The notes beneath the pieces are model-generated. The model was not told the origin of the DNA and ran no database searches. It saw only the letters and a list, made by a program, of their open reading frames with translations. Positions 7,919 through 17,081 of a stretch of 64,000 nucleotides of DNA are shown here, piece after piece. Positions within the stretch are counted from its first letter, which is position 1, and each line of letters begins with the position of its first letter. Made by a program: the position numbers and the translations under genes. Source of the DNA: JAJYIW01 sp963781665 (GTDB lineage Bacteria; Chloroflexota; Anaerolineae; Anaerolineales; Anaerolineaceae); the NCBI GenBank assembly GCA_963781665.1, contig CAWAGA010000002.1:992001-1056000 (forward strand), read 5' to 3'.

Positions 7919-9976
7919 ATGGTAGCTGAATTTGGTTTCGGTGTTTTAATCATTGCTTTTGTCATTGCATTATTCGGAGCCGGCGCCGCAATTTATGGCG
8001 CTCGGAGGAAGAAAAGCGTGTGGATCGACAGCGCCCGATTGGCAATGATGCTGATGTTCCCATTAATTACCATATCTGCCCTTAGTTTGATCTTATTATT
8101 GGTTACCAGACATTATGAGGTGCAGTTCGTCTATTCGGTCACCAGCAACAGCATGCCGCTTTACCTCAAAATCACCGCGCTGTGGGGCGGCCAGGCCGGT
8201 TCTCTGCTCTTTTGGTCATGGCTGATGTCTGCTTTTGCAACCGTGGCGACCTGGCGCAAATGGGACCGTGACCGGGAATTTTTACCCTGGGTAATTGCTT
8301 CCGCGTTAATCACCCTGGCTTTCTTCCTCTTTCTTACCATCTTCCTTGAAAATCCTTTTGCCCGCGCCTGGGCCACGCAGACCGGCAATACGGTGATCGC
8401 CATGTTCCAGCCATTTGGCACAACCCTGATCACCCCGGCGGATGGCAATGGGCTTAACCCTCTATTGCGCCACCCTGGCATGATCATCCACCCACCCATG
8501 CTCTACCTGGGATTTGTGTCGATGACCATCCCATTTTCGTTTGCAATTGCAGCCCTGGTTACTGGGCGCACGGATGACCGCTGGATCCGTCTGACCCGGC
8601 GCTGGGCCTTGGTAGCCTGGTTATTCCTGTCTTTGGGGCTTGTGTTAGGTATGCGGTGGGCCTACGACGTGCTTGGTTGGGGTGGTTTTTGGGGTTGGGA
8701 CCCGGTCGAAATTGCTGCGTTGATGCCTTGGCTGACCGGAACCGCTTTTTTGCATTCCGTCATGATCCAGGAAAAACGGAACATGATGAAACGCTGGAAT
8801 ATGATCCTGATCATCCTGACCTATTCCCTGGTAATCTTTGGTACATTTTTGACCCGTTCAGGCGTGTTATCCTCGGTGCACGCTTTCGCCCAGAGCGCGA
8901 TTGGACCTTTCTTCTTTGGTTTCATTGCCATCACATTCAGCATCTCGCTGGGTCTATTACTCTATCGCTGGAACGATCTTAAATCAGAGAACCAGATGAC
9001 ATCGGTACTTTCCCGCGAGGCGCTTTTCCTCTTGAATAATCTGCTCTTCATGGGGATCCTCATCTTCTGTTTCTGGGGCGTCATTTTCCCCCTGGTCTCA
9101 GAATTATTTACCAACCAACAGATCACGGTAGGACCGCCTTATTACGAGCAAACTACCGGTCCTTTTTTTGCCGGGCTGTTGTTGTTGATGGGAATTGCTC
9201 CGCTGGCGGCATGGCGCCATTCAACGGTTAGAACGCTCGGGAAAGCCATCTGGAAACCCTTACTGGTCTCTCTAGTAGCGCCAATCGCGGTCTATGCCGG
9301 CGGCGTGCACTTGTGGATTGCGCTGCTTGGTTTCTGGCTGGTCGCCTACGTGGTTTGTGTAACCCTCTACGAATTTGGGCGTGGAACCGTCGCCAGGCAC
9401 CGGGCAACCAGGGAAGGGCTCCCGCTCGCATTACTCCACCTCGCCAGCCGCAACCGGAGGCGATACGGTGGATATGTGATCCACCTCGGGGTAGTAATGA
9501 TGGCCCTTGGTATTATTGGCGTAGAAATGTTCCAGACCACCACGCAAGGCACCATTGAACAAGGCAAAAGCCTCGTCCTTGGGAATTATTCTGTGACATA
9601 CCAATCGCTCAGCATCTGGGACACAAATGATGGGCGCAATATTGCTCGCGCAGTGGTTACGGTGAGTAAGGATGGAAAAGTTTTAGATACCCTCTATCCC
9701 CGCCGGGATTATTATTATGAATCACAGCAAGCCATGACCATTCCCGGTGTTCGCCGTACGATTGAAGATGACGTATACGTGCTGCTTGTCGATTGGCAGC
9801 CGATTACTTCACAAGGGGCAACTTTCAAGATATATCATAACCCGCTGATCAACTGGTTGTGGACAGGCGCTTTTGTATTCATATTCGGAACGTTAATTGC
9901 CGCATGGCCGGAGCGCGAAGCAGCCTTACGCAGAATGCCAGCCGCTGCCGTCCAGTCTCCTGCGCTGAAAGTGTGA
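7919..9976 (+). CDS. ccmF: Cytochrome c haem lyase subunit CcmF
   Basis: A 685-residue polytopic membrane protein of the CcmF/CcmC/NrfE superfamily, the haem lyase core that attaches haem to apocytochrome c. The tryptophan-rich WWD-type segment is present (GWGGFWGWDPVEIAALMPW), as are MIIHPPMLYLGF and the early WGGQAGSLLFWSW motif. More than ten hydrophobic helices and a periplasmic domain near the C-terminus give normal family length. ATG 7919 follows CGGAG. It lies between ccmE and ccmH with short gaps, so it is surely part of one operon. Confidence 0.97.
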   Translation: MVAEFGFGVLIIAFVIALFGAGAAIYGARRKKSVWIDSARLAMMLMFPLITISALSLILLLVTRHYEVQFVYSVTSNSMPLYLKITALWGGQAGSLLFWSWLMSAFATVATWRKWDRDREFLPWVIASALITLAFFLFLTIFLENPFARAWATQTGNTVIAMFQPFGTTLITPADGNGLNPLLRHPGMIIHPPMLYLGFVSMTIPFSFAIAALVTGRTDDRWIRLTRRWALVAWLFLSLGLVLGMRWAYDVLGWGGFWGWDPVEIAALMPWLTGTAFLHSVMIQEKRNMMKRWNMILIILTYSLVIFGTFLTRSGVLSSVHAFAQSAIGPFFFGFIAITFSISLGLLLYRWNDLKSENQMTSVLSREALFLLNNLLFMGILIFCFWGVIFPLVSELFTNQQITVGPPYYEQTTGPFFAGLLLLMGIAPLAAWRHSTVRTLGKAIWKPLLVSLVAPIAVYAGGVHLWIALLGFWLVAYVVCVTLYEFGRGTVARHRATREGLPLALLHLASRNRRRYGGYVIHLGVVMMALGIIGVEMFQTTTQGTIEQGKSLVLGNYSVTYQSLSIWDTNDGRNIARAVVTVSKDGKVLDTLYPRRDYYYESQQAMTIPGVRRTIEDDVYVLLVDWQPITSQGATFKIYHNPLINWLWTGAFVFIFGTLIAAWPEREAALRRMPAAAVQSPALKV

Positions 9977-9979
9977 AAG

Positions 9980-10507
9980 ATGGTGCTCTGGCTTCATAAC
10001 AAACAAATCGAAATTAAATGGCACCATCTCATTTTGATATTAATGGTTGGAATAGGTTTAGCTGCAATTTCTGCCAGCCAGGTTTCGGCCCAGTCTCCGA
10101 CGACGACTGCTGGCGTTAGCGATGACCAGGTAAACGCGATCGCCCGGCAGCTTTATTGTCCTGTTTGCGAAAATATCCCCCTGGACGTATGTCCAACAAC
10201 CGCTTGCGCTCAATGGCGAGAGTTGATCCGCCAGATGATCGCTCAAGGCAATTCAGTAGATTACATCAAGAACTATTTTGTCGTGCATTACGGCACCCGG
10301 GTTTTAGCTGAACCTCCCGGCAAGGGGATCAACTTGTTGATTTACATCCTGCCTCCTTTGATCTTTTTGGCAGGCGCATTTCTGGTTTATCGCATGCTGC
10401 GTAAAGTCCACAAGCCGGTTCTATCGAATGCTCCTCCGGTAAATGATTTACCGCAGCAGAATCTCTACATCGACCAGATTGAAAAAGAACTGCGCGAGAG
10501 AAACTAA
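9980..10507 (+). CDS. ccmH: Cytochrome c maturation protein CcmH, CPVC type
   Basis: A 175-residue membrane-anchored thiol protein thought to reduce and present apocytochrome CxxCH motifs. It has an N-terminal signal/anchor, the redox site C60-P-V-C63, and a C-terminal membrane helix (residues 115-135). The classical LRCxxCQN motif is replaced by LYCPVCENIPLDVC, and two more cysteines occur at 71 and 76. The remainder, including MIAQGNSVDYIKNYFVVHYG, follows the family. It starts 3 nt after the ccmF stop. Confidence 0.92.
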   Translation: MVLWLHNKQIEIKWHHLILILMVGIGLAAISASQVSAQSPTTTAGVSDDQVNAIARQLYCPVCENIPLDVCPTTACAQWRELIRQMIAQGNSVDYIKNYFVVHYGTRVLAEPPGKGINLLIYILPPLIFLAGAFLVYRMLRKVHKPVLSNAPPVNDLPQQNLYIDQIEKELRERN

Positions 10508-10530
10508 GCGATTATTTGTTAGGAGTTTGC

Positions 10531-11100
10531 ATGGACCGCACCCATCCTGATATCACTCTGGCTCCATCACAACACAGGCGTATGCCATTCTGGGCAATTA
10601 TTCTGGCATTTCTGGTCTTGTTTGGATTTCTGGCATTACTTTTCTTTGCTCTCAGGCGCAACCAACAGGGACCGATCGCCATCGGCCAGAACGTTCCACC
10701 GATTGCGTTGGTAACATTTGACAACCAGAATATGGTGACAACCGAAATGCAGGGGAAGATCGTCGTCATCAATTTTTGGGCTTCCTGGTGCCAGCCTTGT
10801 GCAACCGAAGCCGTCGCATTGCAGCAAGCCTACGAACATTATCAATCCGGAGGACAGGTCGTATTCATGGGGGTTGATTGGGTCGATACAGAAACCAATG
10901 CCCAAACGTACCTCACCCAGTTTCACGTGACTTACCCGAACGGGCCAGACCTGGGAACACGCATCGCCCAGCTCTTCCACATCCAGGGTGTGCCTGAGAC
11001 TTATATCATTGACCAAAACGGTAAACTGGCATATAAAGAAATCGGGCCATTCCCCTCGTTAACTGCCATTTATGCTGCAATCGACCCTCTTCTAAAATAA
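10531..11100 (+). CDS. TlpA/ResA-family thiol-disulfide oxidoreductase (CcmG-like)
   Basis: A 189-residue membrane-tethered thioredoxin. One N-terminal helix (residues 21-41) anchors it, followed by a thioredoxin fold with the active site W86-C-Q-P-C90 and the cis-proline segment GVPETYIID. CcmG/ResA proteins keep apocytochrome c cysteines reduced for haem attachment. ATG 10531 is favoured because AGGAG lies 5 nt upstream; a TTG start five codons earlier would put that ribosome site inside the gene. Position directly after ccmH supports the maturation role. Confidence 0.92.
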   Translation: MDRTHPDITLAPSQHRRMPFWAIILAFLVLFGFLALLFFALRRNQQGPIAIGQNVPPIALVTFDNQNMVTTEMQGKIVVINFWASWCQPCATEAVALQQAYEHYQSGGQVVFMGVDWVDTETNAQTYLTQFHVTYPNGPDLGTRIAQLFHIQGVPETYIIDQNGKLAYKEIGPFPSLTAIYAAIDPLLK

Positions 11101-11157
11101 AATCTATTGAGAAATAAGTCGATTTGTGGAGAAGACAAGGAGCACAGATAATCAATA

Positions 11158-11727
11158 ATGGATATCGGCGCAATCTTTTTAATTCTGGCTCTCATCCTGT
11201 TGGTCAGCTTGTTTATCAGCCGCCCTTTCTTCGAATTCAGGCCCGACCCGGCTGGCCTGGTCGAAGAGAATGAAACAGAACAAAAAAGATCCAGGTTGTT
11301 GGCAGAATACGACCAAACCCTGAATGCGATCCAGGAGTTGGAATTTGACCATTCCCTGGGGAAAATTCCCGAAGAAGAATTCCCATACCAAAGGACTCAG
11401 TTCCTTCAGGATGCGGCTGAGCTTCTGCGCGAGCTAGATTCAATGCAGGCTGCTTCATCCCAAACCGGAATGGAAGAACGGATAGAAGCTGCCATCAACA
11501 GCCGCCGTGCAACCTCTCCTGAAAACACCTCCAGGAATCGCAACTCTGAAAAAAAGCCCCAATTAACAAAAGAAGACCAGGCTATCGAAACAATGATCGC
11601 ATTAAGAAGAGGAGAGCAGCAATCAAAAGCCAGCGGTTTTTGCCCCCAATGCGGGAAACCGGTTCAAAAGAGCGACAAGTTTTGCCCAAAATGCGGCGCA
11701 TCACTCCTGATGGTTGAAAAAGGTTGA
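11158..11727 (+). CDS. CcmI-like membrane protein with C-terminal zinc ribbon
   Basis: A 189-residue protein with one N-terminal membrane helix (residues 5-22), a long charged coiled-coil region, and a C-terminal double CxxC zinc ribbon (GFCPQCGKP and KFCPKCGAS). The start of the coiled coil (LLAEYDQTLNAIQELEFD) and the position after ccmG recall CcmI, which chaperones apocytochromes, but the TPR part of CcmI is absent. The zinc ribbon parallels the protein at 6285. Function is inferred from the operon only. Confidence 0.75.
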   Translation: MDIGAIFLILALILLVSLFISRPFFEFRPDPAGLVEENETEQKRSRLLAEYDQTLNAIQELEFDHSLGKIPEEEFPYQRTQFLQDAAELLRELDSMQAASSQTGMEERIEAAINSRRATSPENTSRNRNSEKKPQLTKEDQAIETMIALRRGEQQSKASGFCPQCGKPVQKSDKFCPKCGASLLMVEKG

Positions 11728-11731
11728 TGGA

Positions 11732-13727
11732 TTGAAATCGAATTATTGGTTAGCTTCACTGGTCGGGTTTTTTGTTCTGATCGGTCTCTCAGCTTGTGGA
11801 GTTGACCTGGCAGGTGATATCACTCCCCCTCCCGGGCTGCAGTCCACTGGCGGATTCCAACCTGTTGCCACCAGCAACAGCATCGAATATCCTCTGGTCC
11901 CACCTGATGTCGCCGACGGACAAATACTATACACCGAACATTGCGCTCCTTGCCATGGTACAAGCGGCCTTGGCAATGGTCCTCAAGCGGCGAATATTCC
12001 CAATCCGGTCGCACCGATTGGACAGCCAAGTATGGCCCTGGCCGCAGTCCCTGCCGATTGGTACGAGATTATCACCAACGGCAATCTTGCCAAATTCATG
12101 CCCGGCTTCATCGCCAGCCTGGACGACCGCCAGCGTTGGGACATTTTGGCTTACGTCTATTCGCTGAGCATGGGTTCCACCACGCTCTCGAATGGTCAAA
12201 AAGTTTACGAGGCCAACTGCGCCACGTGTCATGGACCAACCGGCAAGGGGAACGGTCCTCAAGCTGCTAACCTTTCGGCCGCGGTGCCAGATTTTACAAC
12301 CCAGGACCGGTTGTCCCAGAAATCTGCTAACGACCTGGTGGCAGAAATTAAACAGGGCCTTCCACCTATGCCGGCATTCGAAGGCGTTTTGTCTGAGGCC
12401 GATATCCAGGCAGTAACGTCCTACGTGAGGGCGTTGACCTTCACCAACGTACCCGGGCTTGAACTCGCATCGTCTGCCAGCAGCACGCCAGGGACGCCTA
12501 CCAACAATATCACCGTTATTGCCACCAGTCAGGCAACTGCAGCCAGTCCCAGTCCAATCGCCACTCAACAGCCTTCCGCTCCAAGCGGAACTGGCATTCC
12601 TCAGAGCGGAACGCCAGGGGGTGTAACTGCCGGTATGGTTCATGGCAAAATCATTATGCCGGCTGATTTTCCTCTACCGGGTGGGTTGAAGGTCGATTTA
12701 ACCGGTTACGACAGCAGTTTGCAGCCCGTTTCTAGTGCCTCTACCCCTGTTCAGCCAGATGGTACTTACCTGTTTTCAAACGTTGAGATGCCTGCAGGCC
12801 AGGTTTTCATGACATCGGTTGTCATCAATAAAGTCACCTTCAATTCGAACGTTTCGAGCAGCACCAGCTCGACCGATATCGACCTGCCGATCACCGTTTA
12901 CGATTTAAGCACTCGACTCCTCACCCTTGATAGTAGACCGTCTGCATGTTTTCATGGACTTCTCTACCCCGAACATCGTCCAGGTGATCGAGCTGTATGT
13001 CATCTCGAATCCGACCAATAAAGTGATCGTTTCGGACAGCGGAAAGCCAATATTATCATTCAAGCTTCCGGCGGATGCGACCAACCTCCAATTCGAAAGC
13101 GGCGCGCTGGGTCAGCGGTACACCCAGACTGCCAACGGGTTTGGGGATACCCAGGCTGTGCTCCCAGGCAGCGGACAAGACCAGGAAATATTCGCTTTTG
13201 ATTTACCTTATAACCAGAAGTTAAATCTCGACCTGCCCATCACCCTACCGGTGAGCGCAGCGGTTGTCTTGCTGCCGGTCAACAGTGTCACGATTCAAAG
13301 CAGCCAGCTCGTAAATTCAGGCCAACAAAGCGTGCAAGGCCAAACTTTTGATGTGTATGCCAGCTCAAACCTCAATGCGGGCTCTACCCTGTCGATGGTC
13401 ATTTCCGGTTCGCCCGGTGCAAGTGTGGCGGCCGGCGCAACTGGCTCGTTGGCGAATATCATCCTCGGCGGCGGCGTCTTTGTGGTCGCACTGGCCATCG
13501 CCGGTTTCGCCTTTTACCGCAGGCGCAGTAAACCAAAAGAAATCGTTGAAGGAGACCTCCCGGAAGCCGTAGAAGAAGACGCCGACAGCTTGATCGATGC
13601 CATTGCTGCTCTGGATGATCTGTACAAAGATGGCGAGCTCCCTGAGGCTGCCTATCAGCTAAGGCGTGAAGAGATGAAAGCCAGGCTTAAAAGGATTTTC
13701 CAGGAAACAGGCATTAACCCCAAATGA
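11732..13727 (+). pseudogene. Dihaem c-type cytochrome lipoprotein with beta domains, frameshifted
   Basis: Two adjacent frames encode one protein. The first (to 13021) has a lipoprotein signal ending in LSAC, two cytochrome c domains with CAPCH and CATCH, a Thr/Pro/Ser linker and a carboxypeptidase-regulatory-like beta domain. It then runs into nonsense sequence. The other frame is open from 12909 to 13727 and continues the beta domain, then a membrane helix and a charged tail (ALDDLYKDGELPEAAYQ). Skipping one base near 12914-12920 joins them smoothly. The start is probably TTG 11732, after AAGG; TTG 11714 is an alternative. It sits between the ccmI-like gene and ccmA and overlaps ccmA by 4 nt, so it belongs to the operon. 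Whether the shift is a real mutation or an assembly error is unresolved. Confidence 0.85.
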
Positions 13728-14419
13728 TTGAAGTTCGTCACCTCGTAAAGCGTTTTGGGCCCAAGATGGTGCTTCGCAACCTGGACTTTCAAGCCGCGCC
13801 GGGTGAGTTCATTGCACTGTTGGGGCCTAATGGCTCCGGAAAAACGACTTTCCTACGCATCCTCTCTTCTCTGACGCGCCCCACCCTGGGACATGTTCAG
13901 GTCTCAGGCTACAGCCTTCCCGGCGAAGCTACCGCGGTGCGGCGCCAATTGGGGGTTGTTTCGCACCAACCACTGCTTTATGGGGACCTCTCTGCCGAGG
14001 AAAATTTACGCTTTTTTGGCCGCTTATACGGAGTTCCCCTCCTGGGTGAGCGAATCAAAGAAGTGCTTGCCCTGGTCGGCCTGGCTAACCGGCGCAGCGA
14101 TCTGGTCAGGACCTTTTCGCGGGGTATGCAGCAGCGTCTGGCAATTGGACGGGCTGTAATGCACGATCCCGAAGTAATCCTTTTTGACGAGCCATATACA
14201 GGTCTCGATCAAGATGCATCCGACATGCTCGACGGCGTGCTCAAACAGATAGCCACCCGCGGCCGGACGATCCTCATGACATCGCACGACCTGCTGCACA
14301 CCTCTGAACTGGCCTCACGATTCGACGTCCTTTCACGCGGCGCCATCAAGGCATCGATCACTGCTGCAGATCTGCCAGCCAACAGCTTGCTTTCCTTTTA
14401 CAGGGAGGCGCTTCAGTGA
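13724..14419 (+). CDS. ccmA: Haem exporter ATP-binding protein CcmA
   Basis: A 231-residue ABC ATPase. Walker A is GPNGSGKT (residues 34-41), the signature is FSRGMQQR in place of LSGGQ (131-138), and Walker B is VILFDEP (151-157), followed by the H-loop in TSHDL. CcmA with CcmB and CcmC drives release of holo-CcmE. The ATG overlaps the stop of the preceding gene (ATGA), and the stop overlaps the GTG of ccmB, so the genes are translationally coupled. Confidence 0.95.
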   Translation: MIEVRHLVKRFGPKMVLRNLDFQAAPGEFIALLGPNGSGKTTFLRILSSLTRPTLGHVQVSGYSLPGEATAVRRQLGVVSHQPLLYGDLSAEENLRFFGRLYGVPLLGERIKEVLALVGLANRRSDLVRTFSRGMQQRLAIGRAVMHDPEVILFDEPYTGLDQDASDMLDGVLKQIATRGRTILMTSHDLLHTSELASRFDVLSRGAIKASITAADLPANSLLSFYREALQ

Positions 14420-15195
14420 AAACCAGCGGGCAAGCTGGCGAAGGAGCAGGGCAGATTGCCAATGACGTGGAGATCAAGGGAAAACGCCCTGCCACGGCTG
14501 GTTTGGCTGACCCATCACAGGTAAGGGTATATCTACGTACAGTCATGGCAGTCTTGTGGAAAGATATGGTGGCAGAATGGCGCAGCCGAGATATGCTGTC
14601 GGCTATGTTAGTGTTTGCATTATTGGTCATCATCATCTTCAATTTTGCACTCGAGCTCGATCCGACCACCCAGGTTGATGTGACTTCCGGAGTTTTATGG
14701 GTAACATTTGCTTTTGCCGGAACTTTGGGATTAAACCGGTCGATGGCAATCGAAAAAGACCATGGCTGCCTGGACGGTTTGCTCCTGGCTCCAGTAGACC
14801 GGTCGGCGGTTTATTTTGGCAAAATGATCGCCAATCTGGCAATCATCTGGGTGGTTGCTGCGATCGTCATTCCGATCTACAGCATCTTATACAACATTAA
14901 CCTGTTCAACCCTGGCCTCGTTCTCGTCATCCTGCTCGGTTCTTTGGGTTACGCGGTCGTTGGAACACTGCTGGCTTCCATGTCGATTTAAACTCGCATG
15001 CGCGACATTCTGTTGCCGATACTGCTCTTCCCGGTGGTGCTGCCGGTGCTCATCGCCGCAGTTAAAGCCAGCAGCGGCTTTCTCCAGGGGCTGGAACTGG
15101 CAGACATCCAGGCGTGGCTTAATTTGCTTATTGTCTATGACGTCATATTTATAGCGGTTAGTTTTATGGTTTTCGACTACGTTGTCGAAGAATGA
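14416..15195 (+). pseudogene. ccmB: Haem exporter permease CcmB, interrupted by an in-frame TAA
   Basis: The open frame starts at GTG 14416 and stops at TAA 14989-14991 after 191 codons. The same frame then continues to 15195 with a perfect CcmB C-terminus (TRMRDILLPILLFP and two more hydrophobic helices). Together they make a normal 259-residue, six-helix permease. The stop falls in the conserved LASMSI-x-TRMRD segment; a single C-to-T change from CAA (Gln) would explain it. ATG 14998 could restart translation but would give only two or three helices. If the stop is real, haem export is lost unless it is read through; a base-calling error is the simple alternative. Confidence 0.88.
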
Positions 15196-15262
15196 ACCTG
15201 GGCCCCTCAGGCCAACGCAATTCAAAGTGGAAAGAACTCCTGATCTATTCGGAGGTTTATCG

Positions 15263-15961
15263 ATGAATAAGCAACCCCGGAAGTTAACAATTTTAGACTT
15301 CGGCACAGCCGTGCTGATGCTTATCGCGACCGCCATGGTTTTCCTTTATGCCCCTGAAGAAGCTGTGATGGGCCAGGTGCAGCGAGTGTTTTACTTCCAC
15401 GTTTCTTCTGCCTGGGTCGGCATGCTTGGCTTCATTGCTGCCGGGATCACCAGCATCCTTTTCTTGCGATCCGGTGATCATAAATGGGATCGAGTCAGCC
15501 TGGCAGCCATCGAAATTGGCATGATATTTTCGTTCATCACCATCGTCTCAGGCTCGATTTGGGCCCGTCCGATCTGGAACACCTGGTGGACGTGGGACCC
15601 ACGCTTGACGACCGCGACCGTGATGGAGCTTATTTATATCGCCTATTTGATGCTGCGACAGGGGGTCGAAGACCCGGAACGCAGGGCACGTTTCGGCTCG
15701 GTTTATGCTATCATCGGTGTAGTCAGCGTACCTCTAACCTTCTTTTCGATCCGCATCTTCCGCACCATTCATCCGGTGGTCATCGGTGGATTTGACCCCA
15801 ACGCAACCGGCAACTTTGATATGACCCCCAAAATGCTGCAAACATTTATGGTCAGCCTTTTGGCATTTTCTGTTTTCTTCGTCGACCTGCTCTGGCACCG
15901 CATCCGCCTGGGAAGACTGGCAGATGAGATTGAATCTTTAAGGATAAAATTGAGCGAGTAA
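15263..15961 (+). CDS. ccmC: Haem exporter permease/haem handling protein CcmC
   Basis: A 232-residue six-helix membrane protein of the haem-handling family. It has the tryptophan-rich motif WNTWWTWDPRLTT that binds haem and CcmE, and conserved His in RVFYFHVSSAWVG and FRTIHPVVI. It delivers haem to CcmE. ATG 15263 is fixed by GGAGG 7 nt upstream; an in-frame TTG at 15182 lies inside ccmB and is rejected. The next gene, ccmD-like, follows after 8 nt. Confidence 0.96.
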   Translation: MNKQPRKLTILDFGTAVLMLIATAMVFLYAPEEAVMGQVQRVFYFHVSSAWVGMLGFIAAGITSILFLRSGDHKWDRVSLAAIEIGMIFSFITIVSGSIWARPIWNTWWTWDPRLTTATVMELIYIAYLMLRQGVEDPERRARFGSVYAIIGVVSVPLTFFSIRIFRTIHPVVIGGFDPNATGNFDMTPKMLQTFMVSLLAFSVFFVDLLWHRIRLGRLADEIESLRIKLSE

Positions 15962-15969
15962 AGAGGAAT

Positions 15970-16146
15970 ATGATGTTATTGCTCGATGCACCTGCCAATA
16001 CACTTTCGTACATGATCGCCGGATATGCCGTCATCTTTGGGGTTATACTTATTTATCTGGTCAGCCTGGTAATCCGCCGCTACAACCTGCGCCGAGATAT
16101 GGAAACCCTGGAAGAACTGGAAAACGAAAGAGAAAAGAAGGGGTAA
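15970..16146 (+). CDS. ccmD: CcmD-like small membrane protein
   Basis: A 58-residue protein that begins MMLLLDAPANTLSYM. It has one hydrophobic helix (AGYAVIFGVILIYLVSLVI) followed by a basic then acidic tail (RRYNLRRDMETLEELEN). This is the layout of CcmD, which stabilises the CcmA-B-C-E complex. AGAGGAAT precedes ATG 15970. Position directly after ccmC is the main support, since CcmD proteins are too short and variable for firm recognition. Confidence 0.8.
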   Translation: MMLLLDAPANTLSYMIAGYAVIFGVILIYLVSLVIRRYNLRRDMETLEELENEREKKG

Positions 16147-16154
16147 CAAGTATT

Positions 16155-17063
16155 ATGCGTCGATTGACGATCCTGGTATTGTTTTTGTATGCCGGGTTAA
16201 CCGTCTATACGGTTTTACGGATGGTTTTACAAGAGCCATCCCTTCCACTCCTTACCCCATTTTTAACACTATTAGCTTTTACATTTGCCGCCTTGCACGC
16301 TGCTCAACGAACCGGTTGGAAAAGGATGGTTTTGCTCCTGGCCTTATGTTTCGGGGTCAGCCTGTTATTCGAGAGTATCGGGGTTGCTACCGGTCTGGTT
16401 TACGGCCCTTACCATTATACCGACCGGCTGGGAGCTAAATTTCTCGGATTGGTTCCTTACCTGATTCCAGTCGCATGGTTCATGATGATGTACCCGTCTT
16501 TGGTGATTGCCGAAACCATCACCGCCGTTAACCAAACGCCTGGAAAGATCCATTTATCGTCTATCATCAAAGTCGCAGCCCTGGGTGGTATCATCATGAC
16601 AGCCTGGGACCTGGCGCTTGATCCATTGATGGTAGGAGCCGGACATTGGATATGGGATGGCCCAATCAACACCCGTCCGTATTTTGGCGTTCCTTTGCAG
16701 AACTATTGGGGATGGTGGTTAACGACTTTCGTCACATTTTGCCTGTATTTCCTCATTTCACGGATCCAAAAAACCTGGTGGGACCCTTCTCATCCAGCTT
16801 CTGGCTCCAAGCCGCTCCAGGATATCTCAACCCAGCCTCGATCGAGTATGACCCAAGATACCCTGACCAATTGGGGATTAGCCTCGCCTAAAGCCTTCGA
16901 CCGCCTGGCAGTATTGAGTTATGTTACAACTGCCCTGGGAAACACCTTGACTGCACTCTTGGTTGGGTTTGGCGGCCCAGCCCTGGTGGGGTTATTCGCC
17001 ATGGGTCCTTGGATATTTATGGTCTGGCCCAGACTGCGAGAAAACGCCCAACCCGACACTTGA
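16155..17063 (+). CDS. Carotenoid biosynthesis protein, CruF-like (DUF422)
   Basis: A 302-residue protein with seven or eight hydrophobic helices. The motif run FESIGVATGLVYGPYHYTD, GLVPYLIPVAWFMMMYPS, AWDLALDPLM and GHWIWD is that of the carotenoid 1',2'-hydratase family (CruF, bisanhydrobacterioruberin hydratase). These enzymes add water to the ends of acyclic or monocyclic carotenoids. No other carotenoid gene is in the window, so substrate is open. It starts 8 nt after ccmD and may be carried by the ccm transcript. Confidence 0.85.
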   Translation: MRRLTILVLFLYAGLTVYTVLRMVLQEPSLPLLTPFLTLLAFTFAALHAAQRTGWKRMVLLLALCFGVSLLFESIGVATGLVYGPYHYTDRLGAKFLGLVPYLIPVAWFMMMYPSLVIAETITAVNQTPGKIHLSSIIKVAALGGIIMTAWDLALDPLMVGAGHWIWDGPINTRPYFGVPLQNYWGWWLTTFVTFCLYFLISRIQKTWWDPSHPASGSKPLQDISTQPRSSMTQDTLTNWGLASPKAFDRLAVLSYVTTALGNTLTALLVGFGGPALVGLFAMGPWIFMVWPRLRENAQPDT

Positions 17064-17081
17064 GAAAAAAGGATGATATTT

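Noticed and set aside
14989..14991. Reassignment of TAA to glutamine in this organism
   Set aside because: Many intact genes in the window end with TAA at the expected length, so a general recoding is not tenable; read-through at one site remains possible.
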